Assembly: GCA_949752745.1 (NCBI GenBank)
Contig: OX457027.1
Location: 75,274,700-75,338,699, forward strand
Length of the DNA: 64,000 bases
Direction of reading: 5' to 3'
Source of the DNA: Protula sp. h YS-2021
Taxonomy: Eukaryota > Annelida > Polychaeta > Sabellida > Serpulidae
Shown here: piece by piece, positions 1-10,240 of the stretch
Layout of the letters: every line of letters starts with the position of its first letter
Numbering within the stretch: position 1 is the first letter of the stretch
Made by a program: the position numbers and the translations under genes
The notes under the pieces: generated by a model
Told to the model about the DNA's origin: nothing
The model's input: only the letters and a program-made list of their open reading frames with translations
Database searches by the model: none

Positions 1-434
1 TCTACACAATCTGTTTTCAGCTTGGCCTTAGATTTGTAGGAAAGAAGTAACAGAATGACATCAACTCGGCCTGCAGCACATGCTTCGATGAAAGCAGTAC
101 CATTTCTAGGTGTCCAATCATTTATATCGATATCTTTATGCTGCAGCAAGAGGTCACACATTTCTGTTGATACTAAAACCGCTTTGTGTAAAGACGAACT
201 TGCCTGGTTATGCTGACGGTTAACTTGGATGGTTGGGAGTGAAAGCAGAAATGATGCAAACAACATGTTGCTTTCGGTAACAGCCATGTCCAAGGCTGTC
301 AAAGTACAACATACTTCGTTTATATCCACTCCACATATGTGTACTAAATATTTAGCCACCTGAGTATATCCTCCTATTGCAGCTACTATCAGAGCTGGCA
401 GCTGATTTTTGCTTTGCTTTTCAAGAAAATCCAT
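1..434 (-). CDS. Ankyrin-repeat protein, partial exon running off the window edge
   Basis: Reading the minus strand from an ATG at 434 gives about 144 codons without a stop, continuing past position 1. The translation shows several ankyrin-like units: 'LPALIVAAIGGYTQVAKYLV', then 'CTLTALDMAVTESNMLFASF', 'ASSSLHKAVLVSTEMCDLLL' and 'NGTAFIEACAAGRVDVILLL', each with the A-A/G turn and paired helices. Ankyrin repeats mediate protein-protein binding; nothing here tells the partner. An in-frame stop lies a few codons upstream of the ATG, preceded by a weak 'acttttcaag' tract, so either this ATG is the start or an acceptor lies just upstream. The 3' end of the gene is outside the window. It could also be an ankyrin domain within a larger receptor or kinase. 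Confidence 0.72.
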   Translation of the reverse strand, partial: MDFLEKQSKNQLPALIVAAIGGYTQVAKYLVHICGVDINEVCCTLTALDMAVTESNMLFASFLLSLPTIQVNRQHNQASSSLHKAVLVSTEMCDLLLQHKDIDINDWTPRNGTAFIEACAAGRVDVILLLLSYKSKAKLKTDCV

Positions 435-1995
435 GTCATGCGGTTTTATAGTCACGCTTTAACTTGAAAAGTGTTTTTGTGGTTCAGTATTAAATTGGTC
501 ATTAAAACTGCATTGAAAAATAAGTTTATTGGCGTATCTCCGTAGCCATTATTGCTTTAGTATGTTAAAAACCAGTTTTAGTCTTTAATTTGATTATCAC
601 TTTTTTTCGTTGGAGATGACGTGGTGTTTGTCATTTTCCCACAATATAAGTATTGTTGATGTTAAATTATCAGTACGAGAAACCAATGCTATATCTTCAA
701 AAACACATAAACGAACATATAAAACCACTTAACAATGCACCCGCACATTGTGCGACTGAACAAGAGGGCCCATATATTATTACACGTGGGCATTTAACAA
801 TCCCAGTGGCTTATTGAATTTGCAAGATGTGGCAATGTCGTTCCATCTAATTTCTTTTTTTCCTGCCATCTGCTTGTCCTGCGAAGTAGTCTGAGACTGT
901 TAAGGAGGCGAAGATCATGGCTGTTTGTGCCAACTGCATTTAGGGTCCGTCCCTTTAAATTTTAAAGGAGCCCCTATGGAGGACCGGATCTGATAGACAC
1001 CGACTCACCTCGTGATACCAGTTTCCCAGCAGTTCCACTAGCATCTCAGCTCCCACAAACCTTCTCTAGAAATTACTGCTTGAAGTAAAAAAGTGGAATC
1101 GAGTACAATTGTAAATCTATAACAGAAATTATACATTTCTCGAGGCTATGCTTATGTTATAATTTTAGAATAAACACGGTTTTACTTAACCTGTGATAAT
1201 ATTGTTTTCTGGTCAGTCATTGACATGTATTGACACAATGTAACTCGCTAAGGTTTGGCCGTGCCGTTAAATAAATCATATCACTGACTAACTCCAATTT
1301 TATTTTTGAAAATTCACCCACATTTTATATGCAAAACGAACATTAAAATTTTACCTTTGAACCTCATATACAAGGCATACACTATGATGACTTGAAGTAT
1401 GTAGAAATGCTATCAAATTGTATCCACAATATAAATGATTGCAACTTCAGAATATATGGCTTAACAGCTCTTTATCCTGTACTTATTTTTTTGTTTATTT
1501 ATTAATTTTTGCGCTTATTTTTCGAAAAGATTAAAAATTTATTTAAAGAATCGAAATTTTCTGTTTTTTGGGTTGACTCAGGAAGTCCATGCAAACCTCA
1601 GATCGACGTTGGATTTAAGTCCGAATGTTTATTGGTATATAGCACGGAACACAAAGCAGTGGTCTCTTCTTAAGATTCTACCAGTCCACAGGGTAATTTG
1701 TTTCTAGCTCTTCTTTTACTATTTCTTTATCCTTCCTTTTTCCCACTTCCTTCAGGAAGCGCGTCTTAATATAGCCACAATAGGCATTGAATGGGACTTA
1801 AAAACGTCAAGCAAACAAGGAAAAAACTGGTATATAGCATGTAAAAATCTGTGTTAAGGCCTACTTACACTGCTTAATCCAAAATTCGTAAGGTCAACTC
1901 TCTTAAGGGCAATTTTTGCTTTAGACAATGCCCTTAAGGGCTTAAGGCGTTTTCCTTAAGGGCAAAAAGCAAATGTCTTAAGATGAGCACTTTTC
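435..1995. other. Intergenic, no gene seen
   Basis: AT-rich sequence with stop codons in all frames. The end of the stretch (about 1895-1985) contains short direct repeats of 'cttaaggg', a motif that reappears near 2625-2690 and 10950-10985, so it is probably the edge of a dispersed host repeat. Confidence 0.5.
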
Positions 1996-2059
1996 TGTTA
2001 TACAGCCATATAGTTTGCGTCAAAGGCATTCACAGGTACATAAACGAACACGCAGGGGA

Positions 2060-2690
2060 ACGGATATAGTTTTCACTCTGTCCGTCCGTCTGTCTGTGCA
2101 CGTTCAGTCTCACGCGCCTGGAGCATTTATTAGTGGATGGATTCGTTTGAAATTTTACCCAGGGGTGGTTCCAACCCTTGTGCGGTGCAGTGACCAGGAA
2201 ATTTTGAAATACAACACATATTGACAAAATGGTGACTTTTTAAACATTTGCAAAGTATGCTTTTTGAGTTAGCATATACTGGAGACAGTCTCCCGCGCCT
2301 AGAGCATTTATTAGTGGATGGATTCGTTTGAAATTTTACCCAGGAGTGGTTCCAACACTTGTGCAGTGCAGTGACCAGGAATTTATGAAATACGACAGAA
2401 ATTGACAAAATGGTAAACTGTTAAAAATTACTTTCAAATTTTGCCCAAACCCCGGCGGAGTTACGCTTCTCGAGCATCTGCTGTCAACTGGTACATTTCA
2501 AAATGGTCTATTCATTGCCATGCAGGAAGGTGGAGTGTTTTTTAATGGCCCAATAATAATATGATAAAATAAAAATAACTGACTGGCATCTGATAAGTAA
2601 TTTTTCCCGCTCGTTAAGGATTTTTCCTCAAGGCCTTAAAGCGTTTTCCTTAAGATCTTAAGGTGTTTTCCTTCTGACTTGAGGGGTTAA
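2060..2690. repeat. Dispersed repeat with two copies of a ~120-bp unit and Taag-rich tail
   Basis: A 'tccgtccgtctgtctgt' microsatellite at about 2080-2097 precedes two copies (about 2109-2232 and 2292-2412) of a unit beginning 'gcgcctrgagcatttattag' and running through 'attttacccagg'. The pair is roughly 183 bp apart. The following 'ggcatctgataag' plus cttaag-rich sequence (2580-2690) recurs at about 10905-10985, so this is a family scattered in the host genome. Confidence 0.6.
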
Positions 2691-3257
2691 GGCATAGGTA
2701 AAAAATAAATTAAAAAAACGACTTTGTCTTATGACTTTGGACTTGTGACTTAAACAACGTGAATAGATATTAAAGTAGAGATTTGATGCAACTGACATCG
2801 TGGCATTGCTTTTAACAAATGTCTTCGTGTAATTATATTTTTTTGGTCTTCAAGATTGTAACTTTTTGTGATCCCAAGTGTAATTGTCGCTACACGGCGA
2901 AAACGTCTAGTTTCGTGTCTAACTGTTGTGAGTTTGTTTTATACAAAATGTCATTGCAAACATTGACCTTGAGAGAATGCGTCTGTGCATATTATTTCTA
3001 TCAACTAGACCGAAATTCGCCAAGCGAATTAGGTCCCACTTGGAATGATAAGTCATCTGAGAACTGTCTGAAAAGATGACTGTTCTTTCTGCAATTTTAA
3101 CCATCAAGAAGAGAAAAATTGGTCATGTGTTCTCGTACTCCCTTTTCACATACAAGTGGACGCCCTTTGCTGGGGATTGAACCTTCTGATTTGGCGTTTT
3201 ATCCAACTACGTCTCAGTGGGTACACTACACTGGTTATCAATGATTCGCAAATAAAC
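2690..3257. other. Intergenic, no gene seen
   Basis: A short open frame at 2819-3079 lacks recognisable motifs, splice context or homologue. I regard it as chance. Confidence 0.4.
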
Positions 3258-3616
3258 ATATAACAGGTTATTATTTAAAATAAGAATTTATGAAGCAAAT
3301 AAGAAATCAGATATTTTTTGTCATGGGTGAACAACCGTCTATTCTGGAATAGACTACCGAAGTTAAAAGTTCTCTGGAATAGAACGTTTTAAATTTTTCA
3401 TACATATTACATTGTAGTATATATTACTTACAGGTTTTATAATATTTAAATTTAAAATTACACAAAAACGTTCCATTTAAAAGGATTTGAAGGTCGGTAG
3501 TCTATTCCGGAATAGAGTACCGTAGTCGTAAAATGCGTTAGTTCACCCATGACAAAAAAATATCTGATTTCTTATTTGCTTCATAAATTCTTATTTTAAA
3601 TAATACACTGTTATAT
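3258..3616. mobile_element. Small foldback MITE-like element
   Basis: A 359-bp palindromic unit. The left arm starting 'atataacaggttattattta' and running to 'gtcatgggtgaac' (3258-3332) is matched in inverse orientation by 3541-3616. Inside each arm is a 'ctattcyggaatagactaccg' sub-repeat (about 3339-3360 and 3500-3526). No coding sequence is present. Flanks are too AT-rich to define a target duplication with certainty. Confidence 0.7.
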
Positions 3617-4643
3617 ATAAATCTGTTTAAGTGTTTTTTTTTCTGTCACGACATACGCTATAAATGAATGACCCAAAACTCAGGTTTCATGTTTAGCTAC
3701 CCCACAAACCAGACAACCATAGATTTCGAATCACTTTAGCTGAATCCCAACTGCGGTCCGATTTCCACGGTTTTCATGTGCATATACATATACATAAATA
3801 CAAGCACACATACATACAAACAAACATACACACAAACAGGTGTGTATACCATATGTCAATGTGTGGGCTTGTACTTTATAGATCACCTTCAGTAGGTGTC
3901 ACCCATCAAGAAGAGATTATAACTGATGAGTGGCTGAGACCCCCTCCCCAGCCTTTCAGCCCCTCCCCCCCCCCCCTCCTGTTTAAACGGTTCTGCCGCT
4001 TCAATTCGGTATTTCACATGGAGAATCGATATGTGTGATCGGGTGCGCGTGGACTTTATTGGAATCGCAATAATCAACAAAACATAACTGTTTGGGGCCT
4101 GAACCACCCCACCCCTCCCCTAACACCCCCTGTTTCAGTTGCTCTGCTGCTTTAATGTATGAGGAAAAATCGCGAATATTTATGCACAGCTCTGTATTAC
4201 CATTAGGGCAATTGATTATTTCACATGCAGAATGCATGGAATATGGGTCGCCCCTCACTTGTTACGGGCTTGCTACCTCCCCCCTTCCCGAAATCTTTTT
4301 TCAGGTGTCTTTTCTACTTTCATACAAAGTATATGAAAAATTGCAAATAGTGTATGTCCCAGATTGCCATATACTGTTAATACAGGACTGACAAATATCG
4401 AACTGACATTTTGTGAATTCCAAGGTTCCATGGGATGACACCTGTATTTACATATGATTCAGTAATTATGTTGAAGTACATACACATTGTGATTGGCGAT
4501 TGGCCTCAAACGGTGTGTTGCCATTCTGACCGTGGATATGATATTGAAAATGCAGATGCGCTTTGCACATATTTAAATGTAAGGATGGAACCGCTTGTAA
4601 TGTGAGTATTCTTATGTATATTTCGACTGTTTTTTTTTCATGA
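3617..4643. other. Intergenic with pyrimidine-rich tandem segments
   Basis: Two diverged copies of a C-rich stretch ('ccccctcc...cctgtttaaacgg' near 3940-3990 and 'cccacccctccc...cctgtttcag' near 4107-4140), each followed by a similar 'gcttcaattcggt/gctttaatgtatg' segment. No gene is supported. Confidence 0.4.
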
Positions 4644-4649
4644 CAGTTG
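4644..4649. repeat. 6-bp target site duplication, left (CAGTTG)
   Basis: CAGTTG directly precedes the AGTAGTG terminus and is repeated exactly at 9751-9756 after the CACTACT terminus. A 6-bp duplication with AG...CT ends is the signature of Maverick/Polinton integration. Confidence 0.85.
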
Positions 4650-4940
4650 AGTAGTGTAGAAACGAGAGTTCTGGCTCACTTTGTGACGTCATACTGTCTG
4701 GACCGGAAGTGTAGAAACGAGAGTTCTGGCTCACTTTGTGACGTCATACTGTCTGGACCGGAAGTGTATAAATGGGGGAATCACTGCACTTTGTGACGTC
4801 ATACTGTCTGGACCGGAAGTGACGTCATGTCTGGAAGTGACGTCATCATGTCTGGACCGGAAGTGACGTCATAGTGTCTGTTTGTTTCTATCTGCTTCAG
4901 TTTTTGGATGGAGAGCGCGCGCGTGTTGGGATGACGTCAT
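4650..4940. promoter_or_regulatory. Cluster of CRE (TGACGTCA) and ETS (CCGGAAGT) motifs, left terminus
   Basis: Seven TGACGTCA palindromes occur within 290 bp (near 4684, 4739, 4796, 4820, 4838, 4864 and 4932), interleaved with CCGGAAGT. At 4813-4827 and 4857-4871 the two are fused exactly as CCGGAAGTGACGTCA, the arrangement of the known ETS-CRE composite site of metazoan promoters. The same array is inverted at 9455-9750. Function as enhancer/promoter or as integrase-binding repeats is not distinguishable from sequence. Confidence 0.6.
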
Positions 4941-5029
4941 GATGAAGGGTAAACGTCAGAGCAGAGTGTGCGTAAACGAAACGTCATTTTGTTTTCGTAA
5001 TTTGAAATAACGGACTTCCGTTGAAGTGT

Positions 5030-6310
5030 GGAACTTATATTTGTAACATGTCGCCATTTTAACTGTGTAAAAAGTGAAAAAGTGGGATAACTTTCGTTAT
5101 AGTTGACCGATTTACATGCAAATTTCACTGTTTGATTCAGTTTTATATGTAGTTTTGTTATAAAGTGGTCACAGGCTATTTACACCGGTGGCTATATGCA
5201 TTTTTGTAGCATGCCGCCATGTTAACTTTGTAAAAAGTGAAAAATTGAGATAACTTCCGTTATACTTGGTCGATTTACATGAAAATTTCACTGTTTGATT
5301 CAGTTTTATGTATATTTTTAACACTAAGTAGTCACAGGCTATTTACACCGGTGGCTGTTTGCATTTTTGTAACATGCCGCCATTTTAACTTTGTAAAAAG
5401 TGAAAAATTGGCATAACTTCCGTTATACTTGGTCGATTTACACGAAAATTTCACTATTTGATTCAGTTTTATGTAAATTTTTAACATTAAGTAGTCACAG
5501 GCTATTTACACCGGTGGCTGTATGCATTTTTGTAACATGCCGCCATTTTAACTTTGTAAAAAGTGAAAAATTGGCATAACTTCCGTTATACTTGGTCGAT
5601 TTATATGAAAATTTCACTATTTGATTCAGTTTTATATCTAGTTTCAACATCAAGTGGTTAAAGGCTATCTACGCAGCTGGCTGTATGCATTTTTGTAACA
5701 TGTCGCCATTTTAACTTTGTAAAAAGTGAAAATTTGGGATAACTTTCGCTATGCTTGGTCGATTTACATGAAAATTTCACTGTTTGATTCAATTTTATAT
5801 CTTGTTTTGTTATAAAGTAGTCACAGGCTATTTACGCAGCTGGCTGTATGCATTTTTGTAACATGCCGCCATTTTAACTTTGTAAAAAGTGAAAAATTGA
5901 GATAACTTTCGTTATACTTGGTCGATTTACATGAAAATTTCACTGTTTGATTCAGTTTTATGTAACGTTTTAACATTAAGTGGTTATAGGCTATTTACAC
6001 CGATGGCTGTATGCATAATGTGACATGCCGCCATTTTAACTTTGTAAAAAGTGAAAAAATGAGATAACTTTCGCTATAGTTGGTCAATTTGCATGAAACT
6101 TTCACTGTTTGGTTCAGTTTTATATCTAGTTTTTGTTATAATGTAGTCATGGGCTATTTGCGTAGCTGGCTGTATGCATAATTTGACATTCGCCATTTTA
6201 ACTTTTTAAAAAGTGGAAAAGTGTAATAACTTTCGTTATGGTTAACCGATTTGAATGAAAATTTAACCATTGAATTCAGTTTGACGTCTTAGTTTACAGT
6301 AGTTTGCATA
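5030..6310. repeat. Tandem array, ~163-bp unit, eight copies
   Basis: Unit core 'catttttgtaacatgccgcc', then 'attttaactttgtaaaaagt', 'gaaaaattg', 'cgttatacttggtcgattta' and 'cacaggctatttacaccggt'. Copies begin at intervals of about 163 bp. Open frames inside it are by-products of the repeat and not genes. Confidence 0.85.
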
Positions 6311-6379
6311 GGTGGGTTGTTGGATGGCGCGCGCCCACCATTCAAACATGTGTTTGAATTATTTTTACGTCAAACTATT

Positions 6380-6600
6380 GTTCAACAAGTTGTTTAGCAA
6401 TTGTACAACAATTGTTCAACAAGCTGATGTTCAACATGTTCAACATGTTGTTGAACAAGTTGAACATGTTTAACAACATGTTCAACAAGTTGAACATGTT
6501 CAACATGTTCAACATGTTGTTGAACAAGTTGAACATGTTCAACATGTTGAACATGTTCAGCATGTTGTAGTTTAACATGTTCAACATGTTGTTCAAAAAG
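6380..6600. repeat. Low-complexity palindrome block of AACATGTTCAAC
   Basis: Dense overlapping 'gttgaacatgttcaac', 'caacatgttgttgaac' words; nearly every 12-mer is self-complementary. The mirror block is at 7565-7860. Long translated products here (leucine/asparagine/methionine repeats or valine-glutamate-histidine repeats) are artefacts of the 6- and 9-base periodicity. Confidence 0.8.
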
Positions 6601-6603
6601 TTG

Positions 6604-6611
6604 TATATAAG
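6604..6611 (+). promoter_or_regulatory. TATA box of the zinc-finger gene
   Basis: 'gtatataaggc' lies 54 bp upstream of the ATG at 6665, immediately outside the inverted arm, at a distance consistent with a TATA-driven start around 6635. Confidence 0.6.
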
Positions 6612-6664
6612 GCTATGTTTAAAGGCTTTTTCATCATTTGAAAAGTGCATGTTGAACCGAAAGG

Positions 6665-7402
6665 ATGTATAAATGCAACATTTGTTTGAAATCTTACAAT
6701 TGGCCACAAACTCTTAAAAGGCACTTAAAGAATGCTCACACTTCAGAAGAAGAAGAATTGGAGATAGATATGGAAAACCTTGTAAAACCACCTGTCACTG
6801 AAACTTTAGATGAGTCTTCTATGGAAAGTCAAAGCGTCAACATGACTGAAAAGAATGCATATGCTTGTACAGAATGTGGTGCGTTATACAACAGTCAAGA
6901 AGCTTTGTTCAAACATATGGAACATTGTGTTGAGGGTGATGATGACGGCAGCTCTGAAATTGAGTGAGAAACAGACTCTGAAAGTAAGTCAGAAACAGAC
7001 TCTGTTTGGTATGAGATGGTTCAAGAAGTCTACGATGAATATGATAAGAAATTTCAAGAAAAGGTTTCAGAATATGAAGAACAAGGGCTTGAAGATGCGC
7101 GTGAAATAGCAAGTGATGACTTTCGACCCATTTATAAGCGTCGACTTAAACAACTGTTTATGAGACTATTCAAATATGCCCAACGTCTACAACAAAACGA
7201 ACATTATGAAACCATTTTAGAAGACTTCAATTACTTTGTTGATGAAAAACATTACGAGTATTCAAAGGCACTAAAGGCGGCTATAAGAAGAAACGATGCA
7301 TTCTTTGAAGAGCTTCTAGATGAGGAGGAGGAAGATGAAAGCAGTGACGGAGAAAGTGATATGGATTCCAGTGAACAGAGTGAAGCAGATGAAGAAAAAT
7401 AG
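6665..7402 (+). pseudogene. C2H2 zinc-finger protein of the miniature Maverick, interrupted by an in-frame TGA
   Basis: The frame from ATG 6665 encodes two zinc fingers: 'YKCNICLKSYNWPQTLKRHL' (residues 2-24, finishing K-x-A-H) and 'YACTECGALYNSQEALFKHM' (about residues 66-88, C-x2-C...H-x4-C). After 100 codons there is a TGA (6965-6967). The same frame then continues for a further 145 codons to the TAG at 7400-7402 with acidic, serine-rich and helical sequence ('RLKQLFMRLFKYAQRLQQNE') and an acidic tail. C2H2 proteins with a similar helical C-terminus are, as I recall, common cargo genes in animal Mavericks. It is the only gene of this element and could be a DNA-binding regulator. Alternatives to a broken gene are readthrough of the TGA or two separate proteins (second ATG at 7016). 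Confidence 0.75.
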
Positions 7403-7423
7403 ACTTATTTGACTAAACATTAT

Positions 7424-7448
7424 AATAAAGACTTTGTAAATCAATAAA
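7424..7448 (+). terminator. Poly(A) signals of the zinc-finger gene
   Basis: AATAAA occurs at 7424-7429 and again at 7443-7448, 22 and 41 bp after the stop codon, followed by T/G-rich sequence. Confidence 0.65.
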
Positions 7449-7559
7449 TGTTATAATATTGTTATAGATTTAAGCTGTATATATTTAAATGTATTTAAGT
7501 GTATTTAAGTGTATTTAAATGTATTAATAAACCTATTCAACATATGTCTTGTTTTTTCT

Positions 7560-9750
7560 TTGCTTGAACTACAACTTGTTGAACAACTTGTTAAACAGCA
7601 TGTTGTTGAACAAGTTGAACATATTCAACATGTTGAAGATGTTGAACATGTTCAACTTGTGCAACAACATGTTAAACATGTTGTTGAACATGTTGAACAT
7701 GTTGAGCATGTTGTTGAACATGTTGTTGAACATGTTGAACATGTTCAACTTGTTGAACATGTTGTTAAACATGTTCAACTTGTTCAACAACATGTTGAAC
7801 ATGTTGAACATCAGCTTGTTGAACAATTGTTGTACAATTGCTAAACAACTTGTTGAACAATAGTTTGACGTAAAAATAATTCAAACACATGTTTGAATGG
7901 TGGGCGCGCGCCATCCAACAACCCACCTATGCAAACTACTGTAAACTAAGACGTCAAACTGAATTCAATGGTTAAATTTTCATTCAAATCGGTTAACCAT
8001 AACGAAAGTTATTACACTTTTCCACTTTTTAAAAAGTTAAAATGGCGAATGTCAAATTATGCATACAGCCAGCTGCGCAAATAGCCCATGACTACATTAT
8101 AACAAAAACTAGATTTAAACTGAACCAAACAGTGGAAGTTTCATGCAAATTGACCTACTATAGCGAAAGTTATCTCATTTTTTCACTTTTTACAAAGTTA
8201 AAATGGCGGCATGTCACATTATGCATACAGCCATCGGTGTAAATAGCCTATAACCACTTAATGTTAAAACGTTACATAAAACTGAATCAAACAGTGAAAT
8301 TTTCATGTAAATCGACCAAGTATAACGAAAGTTATCTCAATTTTTCACTTTTTACAAAGTTAAAATGGCGGCATGTTACAAAAATGCATACAGCCAGCTG
8401 CGTAAATAGCCTGTGACTACTTTATAACAAAACAAGATATAAAACTGAATCAAACAGTGAAATTTTCATGTAAATCGACCAAGTATAGCGAAAGTTATCC
8501 CAAATTTTCACTTTTTACAAAGTTAAAATGGCGACATGTTACAAAAATGCATACAGCCAGCTGCGTAAATAGCCTATAACCACTTGATGTTAAAACTAGA
8601 TATAAAACTGAATCAAATAGTGAAATTTTCATATAAATCGACCAAGTATAACGGAAGTTATGCCAATTTTTCACTTATTACAAAGTTAAAATGGCGGTAT
8701 GTTACAAAAATGCATACAGCCACCGGTGTAAATAGCCTATAACCACTTAACGTTAAAACTAGATATAAAACTGAATCAAATAGTGAAATTTTCATATAAA
8801 TCGACCAAGTATAACGGAAGTTATGCCAATTTTTCACTTTTTACAAAGTTAAAATGGCGGCATGTTACAAAAATGCATACAGCCACCGGTGTAAATAGCC
8901 TGTGACTACTTAATGTTAAAAATTTACATAAAACTGAATCAAATAGTGAAATTTTCGTGTAAATCGACCAAGTATAACGGAAGTTATGCCAATTTTTCAC
9001 TTTTTACAAAGTTAAAATGGCGGCATGTTACAAAAATGCAAACAGCCACCGGTGTAAATAGCCTGTGACTACTTAGTGTTAAAAATATACATAAAACTGA
9101 ATCAAACAGTGAAATTTTCATGTAAATCGACCAAGTATAACGGAAGTTATCTCAATTTTTCACTTTTTACAAAGTTAACATGGCGGCATGCTACAAAAAT
9201 GCATATAGCCACCGGTGTAAATAGCCTGTGACCACTTTATAACAAAACTACATATAAAACTGAATCAAACAGTGAAATTTGCATGTAAATCGGTCAACTA
9301 TAACGAAAGTTATCCCACTTTTTCACTTTTTACACAGTTAAAATGGCGACATGTTACAAATATAAGTTCCACACTTCAACGGAAGTCCGTTATTTCAAAT
9401 TACGAAAACAAAATGACGTTTCGTTTACGCACACTCTGCTCTGACGTTTACCCTTCATCATGACGTCATCCCAACACGCGCGCGCTCTCCATCCAAAAAC
9501 TGAAGCAGATAGAAACAAACAGACACTATGACGTCACTTCCGGTCCAGACATGATGACGTCACTTCCAGACATGACGTCACTTCCGGTCCAGACAGTATA
9601 ACGTCACAAAGTGCAGTGATTCCCCCATTTATACACTTCCGGTCCAGACAGTATGACGTCACAAAGTGAGCCAGAACTCTCGTTTCTACACTTCCGGTCC
9701 AGACAGTATGACGTCACAAAGTGAGCCAGAAATCTCGTTTCTACACTACT
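7560..9750 (-). repeat. Right inverted arm (about 2.2 kb) of the miniature Maverick
   Basis: Inverse copy of the left arm. It has nine rather than eight 163-bp units, judged by counting 'gttaaaatggc' occurrences near 8037, 8201, 8360, 8524, 8688, 8851, 9014, 9176 and 9339, which explains most of the length difference. The outermost copies contain single-base differences, for example one TGACGTCA changed to TAACGTCA near 9600. Confidence 0.82.
8030..9370. repeat. Tandem array, ~163-bp unit, nine copies (inverse of left array)
   Basis: Reverse-complement counterpart of the left arm array with one additional unit. Outer copies match the outer copies of the left arm and inner copies match inner ones, so the arms have been kept alike by gene conversion or by recent origin. 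Confidence 0.82.
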
Positions 9751-9756
9751 CAGTTG
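9751..9756. repeat. 6-bp target site duplication, right (CAGTTG)
   Basis: Exact repeat of 4644-4649 immediately after the CACTACT terminus. Confidence 0.85.
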
Positions 9757-10240
9757 ATTTATTCAGCTTTCGATTGTGCGTGTGTATTTGATCACAAGTG
9801 TTACTCTCCCGTGATTCAAAGCCTGACTGTAAAGACATACTCACATGTGGCATTGCAACCATTTTACCACCACTTTATGGTAGTTTATCCGTCCGGGAGA
9901 TTAACCCCATCACCATGTTATCATCTCGTTTAAGATATCTCGAGCACTGAGAGAACTTTTAAAAAAATGTGTGTATGTCTGTCTGTGTCCTGCTCTTTAC
10001 TGATTTATTTCACCATACGACTAAAGAAAGGCTTTGAAAAATTAACTTTTTCTGTGTGCGTACAAATTTGCGTTTTATGTGTTACTATTGCATTGAACAC
10101 ATCTCTGGAAATCAGAAACGGATATATGTATCACATATTGCTATCATCGAAGGTAAGTGTTTTTAATATACCGTACACGCTCGAGTAAGTGCCCCGGGAG
10201 CGCTTAGTTGGGACACGGACAAAAGTGAAGAGATAAAGGG
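9757..10240. other. Intergenic, no gene seen
   Basis: Two short open frames (9721-9933 and 9967-10188) lack recognisable domains. The first begins inside the element terminus, which argues against a host gene. Confidence 0.4.

Larger units (their letters stand above)
4650..6600 (+). repeat. Left inverted arm (about 1.95 kb) of the miniature Maverick
   Basis: Sequence is mirrored by about 7560-9750 with few differences over nearly the whole length. It contains terminal CRE/ETS repeats (4650-4940), a GC-rich patch 'gagagcgcgcgcgtg' (about 4911-4925), eight tandem 163-bp units (about 5040-6310), a second GC patch 'ggcgcgcgccca' (about 6326) and the palindrome-rich inner block (6380-6600). Confidence 0.85.
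4650..9750. mobile_element. Miniature Maverick/Polinton-like element with giant inverted arms
   Basis: A 5,101-bp element bounded by 5'-AGTAGTGTAGAAACGAGAG and its inverse, with an exact 6-bp target duplication (CAGTTG). The termini share 'AGTAG.GT.GAAAACGAGAG' and 'TTTGTGACGTCATACTG' with the 15-kb Maverick at 14985, so the same class of integrase could recognise both; that is inference. The element consists of a left arm (to about 6600), a 0.9-kb core with one zinc-finger gene, and a right arm (from about 7560). It has no polymerase, integrase or capsid genes, so it should be non-autonomous. Each arm holds, from the outside in: CRE/ETS-rich terminal repeats, a 163-bp tandem array, and a low-complexity AACATGTTCAAC palindrome block. 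Confidence 0.85.

Noticed and set aside
4937..5128. 63-aa frame 'MKFACKSVNYNESYPTFSLF', present at both ends
   Set aside because: It lies in the 163-bp repeat of both arms and exists only as a by-product of the inverted duplication; no ATG context or conservation to support it.
7509..7863. Long open frames rich in Val-Glu-His or Leu-Asn-Met repeats on both strands
   Set aside because: They are translations of the AACATGTTCAAC low-complexity block, open in several frames at once because the repeat has no stop codons; not proteins.
4650..9750. CRISPR array or satellite centromere as explanation for the 163-bp repeats
   Set aside because: Units are contiguous without unique spacers, are mirrored in two arms and end in a target duplication, so they belong to a transposon.
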